Below are positions 61,010 to 64,000 of a stretch of DNA of 64,000 nucleotides, one piece after another. Location: the NCBI GenBank assembly GCA_963846635.1, contig CAWJXM010000006.1:124001-188000 (forward strand). The letters are read 5' to 3'. The position numbers and the translations under genes were made by a program. The notes under the pieces are model-generated. The model was not told where the DNA came from and made no database searches. It was given only the letters and a program-made list of their open reading frames with translations. The stretch's first letter is position 1, and every line of letters begins with the position of its first letter. The stretch is from AP-15 sp963846635. GTDB taxonomy: Bacteria; Pseudomonadota; Alphaproteobacteria; ATCC43930; CGMCC-115725.

Positions 61010-61975
61010 CTATCGCAATGACGTTCTGATAATCCAGGTCATCACCGAGACCCCGGCGAGCAGGCTCAACAATGCAACCCCGACCATAAAGCGGCCGCGC
61101 GGATCGGTGAACAGAACCGACATCAACGGCCGGTTCAGCATGTACATCATGCCGCCAACAAAAAACGGCAGGATAGCGAGAACTGCAGCCGAGGCCTTGG
61201 CCTCGGCACTGAGCGCTCGAGCTTTGAGCCGTACCTCCTTGCGCCGGCGGATCACGCGGCTGAGATTGCCAAGAGTCTCGGCGAGAGCGCCCCCGGTACG
61301 CCGCTGCAAGTTGAGCGCAACGACGTAAAAGCTAAAATCGGGCACTCGGATGCGATCGGCGGTGCGCTGCAGCGCCTCTTCGATCGTGACGCCGATGCTC
61401 ATTGCGTCGAGCACCCGGCGGAACTCTGTGCCGGCCGGGTCGGGGATCTCGCGAGCCGCCACCTCCATCGCATCGATTATTGGAAGACCGGCTCTGACCG
61501 CACGATCGAGGAGGTCAAGCGCGTCGGGAAAGACATTCAGAAACCGGTTGCGATAGCTGATTTGGAAAAGATGAATCAGCAGCAACGCGGCACTCAAGGC
61601 AGCGGCAACACCGCAGATGATTACTATGCCAATAGCAAGGCTCAGGACCTGGCTCGCAAATATCATGACCACGGCGGCAGCGATGGCCTGAACGACGGCG
61701 AGCTGCGCGTACCCGATCCGGTCGCCGGTCGCCCCAAGTGCAGCGTCGAGCGCCATCCGCAACCGCCCGAGCAGCATGAGATCGCGAACACCGCGCCGGG
61801 GCAGTGCTCTAACCAGCATCAAGCCGGGAGCGGCCGCGCTCGGCGGGGCGGGAATAAATGCCTGCAGCCGCTGACGTCGGTCGCTGCGGCGGCGCTCGGC
61901 GCGGCGCGTCCAAAGGGTGGCCGTTCCGACGAGCGCAGTCAAAGTAAGGACAACGAGCAGCACCTGGTTCGGCAA
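61010..61975 (-). CDS. tadB: Type II/IV secretion system F family protein TadB
   Basis: The partner platform protein (321 residues). Three N-terminal helices are followed by the T2SSF domain FPDALDLLDRAVRAGLPIIDAMEVAAREI near residues 170-198 and GGALAETLGNLSRVIRRRKEVRLKARALSAEAK. I take TTG 61975, which overlaps the tadA stop; a GTG four codons later is possible. The long open region upstream of it is an artefact of the overlapping tadA frame. Confidence 0.92.
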   Translation of the reverse strand: MPNQVLLVVLTLTALVGTATLWTRRAERRRSDRRQRLQAFIPAPPSAAAPGLMLVRALPRRGVRDLMLLGRLRMALDAALGATGDRIGYAQLAVVQAIAAAVVMIFASQVLSLAIGIVIICGVAAALSAALLLIHLFQISYRNRFLNVFPDALDLLDRAVRAGLPIIDAMEVAAREIPDPAGTEFRRVLDAMSIGVTIEEALQRTADRIRVPDFSFYVVALNLQRRTGGALAETLGNLSRVIRRRKEVRLKARALSAEAKASAAVLAILPFFVGGMMYMLNRPLMSVLFTDPRGRFMVGVALLSLLAGVSVMTWIIRTSLR

Positions 61976-61976
61976 G

Positions 61977-63341
61977 TCAAACTCCGGCGATGCCGAGGGC
62001 TTCAAGCAGTTCTTTATCAAGGCCGATGCGGGCCGCATTCGCAATAAAATCGGGACGCATCCGGCTAGACACGAATTGGCCGTCGATCGCTCCATCCGGG
62101 CGCTCGCCGCCGAACTGAAAAGAAAAGAGCTCACGCAACGAGATGATGTCCCCCTCCATACCGCTGACTTCGGTAATACTCTGCACGCGCCGGACGCCGC
62201 CGCGCATCCGCTCGACGTGCACGACGAGATTGAGGGCGCTCGCGACATGCGTGCGGATCGCCCGCAAGGGGAGATGCAAATTCGCCATCAAGACCATGTT
62301 TTCGAGGCGATAGAGCGCATCGCGCGGTGAATTGGCGTGAATCGTCGACATCGAGCCGTCATGCCCGGTATTCATCGCCTGCAGCATGTCGAAGGCCTCG
62401 GCGCCGCGCACTTCGCCGACGATGATCCGGTCAGGGCGCATTCGGAGCGCGTTGCGCACCAGCTCGCGCTGCGCGATCTGACCCGCCCCCTCGATATTCG
62501 GAGGACGGGTCTCCATCTGCACGACATGCAGTTGCTGTAAGCGCAGCTCGACCGCGTCTTCGACGGTGATGACGCGTTCGTCGCGATCGATGAAGCGCGA
62601 GATCGCATTCAATAATGTCGTCTTGCCGGAGCCAGTGCCACCGGAAACCAGCATGTTGAGGCGTGAGCGTGCTGCGATCTGCAGCACTGTGGCCATATCA
62701 TGCGACAGATTCTGCTGCCGCACCATCATTTCGAGGGTAATGCCGCGCTTTGGAAACTTGCGGATCGAAATCGTACCGCCATTGAGGACGAGCGGCGGCA
62801 GGACGATATTGACTCGGCTGCCATCAGCGAGGCGGGCATCGACCATCGGGCTCGCTTCGTCGATGCGGCGCCCGACCGCGCTGGCAATACGCTGCGCAAT
62901 CCTGACGAGGTGGTCGGCATCGCGAAAGCGGGCGGTGGTCTTTTCGAGCTTGCCGCGGCGCTCGACATAGACTGAATAGGGGCCGTTCGCCAGGATATCG
63001 GTGATCTCATCGTCGTCGAGAAAGGGCTCGAGCGGACCGAGCCCGGTCATATCGTCCGTCAGTTCCTGGGCGAGCGCACCCTCCTCGCTCTCGTTGAGCT
63101 CGATTCGCTCTTCAGTGGCGATTTCGCTGACCAGCTTTGCCACTTCGAGCCGCAAGACATCACGCGGCACCCGCCCGGCCACGGAAGGGTCGATCCGCGC
63201 CATCAACGCCGAGCGGATGCGCTCCTTCAATTCCTCGCGGCCGTTAAGATCGACTGCCGGAGGTGGGGTCTTGCTCGGACCCAGGACGGATTCGCGGCCC
63301 TGGGTCTCGAGAAGACGCCGGCCAAACGAAGCGGACATCAT
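61977..63341 (-). CDS. tadA: Flp pilus assembly ATPase TadA/CpaF
   Basis: The cytoplasmic hexameric ATPase that drives Flp pilus assembly (454 residues). Walker A is MLVSGGTGSGKTTLLNAI near residue 235, the Asp box ITVEDAVELRLQQLHVVQMETR, Walker B RIIVGEVRGAEAFDMLQAMNTGHDGSMSTIHANS (in pieces). The N-terminal part has LGPLEPFLDDDEITDILANG. ATG 63341 overlaps the tadZ stop. About 45 residues upstream in frame are only Arg-rich and are rejected. Confidence 0.97.
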   Translation of the reverse strand: MMSASFGRRLLETQGRESVLGPSKTPPPAVDLNGREELKERIRSALMARIDPSVAGRVPRDVLRLEVAKLVSEIATEERIELNESEEGALAQELTDDMTGLGPLEPFLDDDEITDILANGPYSVYVERRGKLEKTTARFRDADHLVRIAQRIASAVGRRIDEASPMVDARLADGSRVNIVLPPLVLNGGTISIRKFPKRGITLEMMVRQQNLSHDMATVLQIAARSRLNMLVSGGTGSGKTTLLNAISRFIDRDERVITVEDAVELRLQQLHVVQMETRPPNIEGAGQIAQRELVRNALRMRPDRIIVGEVRGAEAFDMLQAMNTGHDGSMSTIHANSPRDALYRLENMVLMANLHLPLRAIRTHVASALNLVVHVERMRGGVRRVQSITEVSGMEGDIISLRELFSFQFGGERPDGAIDGQFVSSRMRPDFIANAARIGLDKELLEALGIAGV

Positions 63342-64000
63342 CTCGCGCGCTGCCACCAGCGACGAGGCTGCGACGCTCGGCCGGACAGCTCGAGCGCAAC
63401 GCCGGCGATCACTTCGCTGAATTTGCCGCGGCGAGCAGCAGCGAGTGTTTCGCCGCTGCCGAGCGCGGTGGCGAACCATGCCGGCTGAAACGGAATCACG
63501 GCCTTAGGACGCAGATCGAGAATTCTCTGCATTTCATCAAGTGTAATCGCATAGCGGCCGCCCTCACCCTCGCGGTTAAGGACAAAGAGGGTATGATGCT
63601 TGCCGCCGGCTTCACCGAGCGCGCTGCGAAGCCGCACTGCATCGCGTGCAGAACGCAGGGTCTGATCAACCACGATGATGCGGAAATCGGCCAGTTCGAG
63701 CGCCCTGAGGTAGGTTGCTCCGGGATTACGCGGCACATCGAGAACGACGTAATGGAATTGCTGGCGCAGTACGCCGATTAGCGTCTCGACCGCCTCGGCG
63801 CTGAACTCGATGCTGTCGCGCAGTGGCTCCTCGGCGCTTAGCACAAACAGGCGCTGGCCAACCGGCGCCATGATCCGCTCCAATAGAATATTATCGATGC
63901 GGGCCGGGTTAACCAACGCTTCGCGCAGCCCGGGCGTGGGTTTGATGTTGAGCGCAAGGGCGCCCTCGCCATTGTGCAGGTCGAGATCGATGAGCGCCAC
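63338..64000 (-). CDS. Pilus assembly protein TadZ/CpaE, partial (5' end outside window)
   Basis: About 220 C-terminal residues of a P-loop MinD/ParA-like localisation factor are visible. LIDLDLHNGEGALALNI supplies the switch-I Asp, YVVLDVPRNPGATYLRALELAD the Walker B-like strand, and IIVVDQTLRSARDAVRLRSAL the next element. A deviant Walker A motif would lie beyond position 64000. The gene continues to the right on the complementary strand, so more tad genes (tadV, rcpA/C, flp) are expected there. Confidence 0.88.
   Translation of the reverse strand: MALIDLDLHNGEGALALNIKPTPGLREALVNPARIDNILLERIMAPVGQRLFVLSAEEPLRDSIEFSAEAVETLIGVLRQQFHYVVLDVPRNPGATYLRALELADFRIIVVDQTLRSARDAVRLRSALGEAGGKHHTLFVLNREGEGGRYAITLDEMQRILDLRPKAVIPFQPAWFATALGSGETLAAARRGKFSEVIAGVALELSGRASQPRRWWQRAR

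Noticed and set aside
1..64000. CRISPR array, prophage, or insertion sequence with an intact transposase
   Set aside because: No regularly spaced repeats, phage structural genes or intact IS transposase were seen; only small palindromic repeats, MITE-like elements and one RAYT remnant.

Overview
The window looks like a chromosomal segment of a GC-rich alphaproteobacterium. The best evidence is gene order: ahcY, a PAS sensor kinase, tsaE and an AmgK-type phosphotransferase lie in that order on one strand, as in rhizobia and Rhodospirillales. Other support comes from threonine synthase / M16 peptidase / RimJ-type acetyltransferase in tandem, a tad (Flp pilus) operon, two GGAAC-N16-CGTT promoters of the alphaproteobacterial EcfG general stress sigma factor, and dispersed palindromic repeats common in Bradyrhizobium-like genomes. 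I cannot assign a genus. No rRNA, tRNA, CRISPR or prophage is visible.

Layout. 1-4.6 kb (minus): amgK-like (cut by the window edge), tsaE, a frameshifted PAS histidine kinase, ahcY. 4.7-7.1 kb: an A/T-rich methyltransferase, L-asparaginase, a small NrtS-type membrane protein. 7.2-15 kb (minus): a branched-chain/aromatic-acid type ABC importer (livG, acyl-CoA synthetase, livH, livM, livK, livF), interrupted between livH and livM by a GIY-YIG nuclease gene framed by REP-like palindromes and by a 153-bp inverted-repeat element, and between livK and livF by another repeat. 15.2-18.8 kb: CobW-type GTPase, amidohydrolase, decayed Tat-exported F420-type oxidoreductase. 18.9-27.7 kb (plus): a probable EcfG stress island with a membrane protein, a DUF6496 protein, a PoxB-like TPP enzyme, a duplicated multi-TM protein, a gluconate-dehydrogenase subunit-3-like protein, a GMC dehydrogenase and a frameshifted FMN 2-hydroxy-acid dehydrogenase. 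27.7-30.7 kb: FUSC exporter, RAYT transposase remnant, MITE-like repeat. 30.7-39 kb: peroxiredoxin, AlgH, RimJ, M16 peptidase, thrC, hemC (frameshifted), uvrD (frameshifted near its end). 39.4-50 kb: RidA, DinB, enoyl-CoA hydratase, peptidoglycan-binding protein, LLM oxidoreductase, SMP-30 lactonase, VOC protein, MFS transporter, two frameshifted exported proteins, ornithine/lysine decarboxylase. 50-52.6 kb: cytochrome c and CinA fragments, a Gly/His-rich secreted protein, a PPOX flavoprotein. 52.8-56.8 kb (plus): enoyl-CoA hydratase, radC, folB, a folP whose sequence resembles the mobile Sul sulfonamide-resistance enzymes, a two-domain VOC protein. 57-64 kb: a frameshifted DUF5658 protein, then the tad operon on the minus strand (tadZ partial, tadA, tadB, tadC, a TadG-like and two TadE-like pseudopilin-type genes).

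Two features stand out. The first is the stress-promoter-linked oxidation cluster at 18.9-27.7 kb, whose combination I do not recognise as a described system. The second is the Sul-like folP next to folB. A strong caution applies: at least nine genes carry single- or double-base frameshifts, including hemC and uvrD. That is more easily explained by indel errors in the assembly than by decay, so several entries marked pseudogene may be intact in the living organism.
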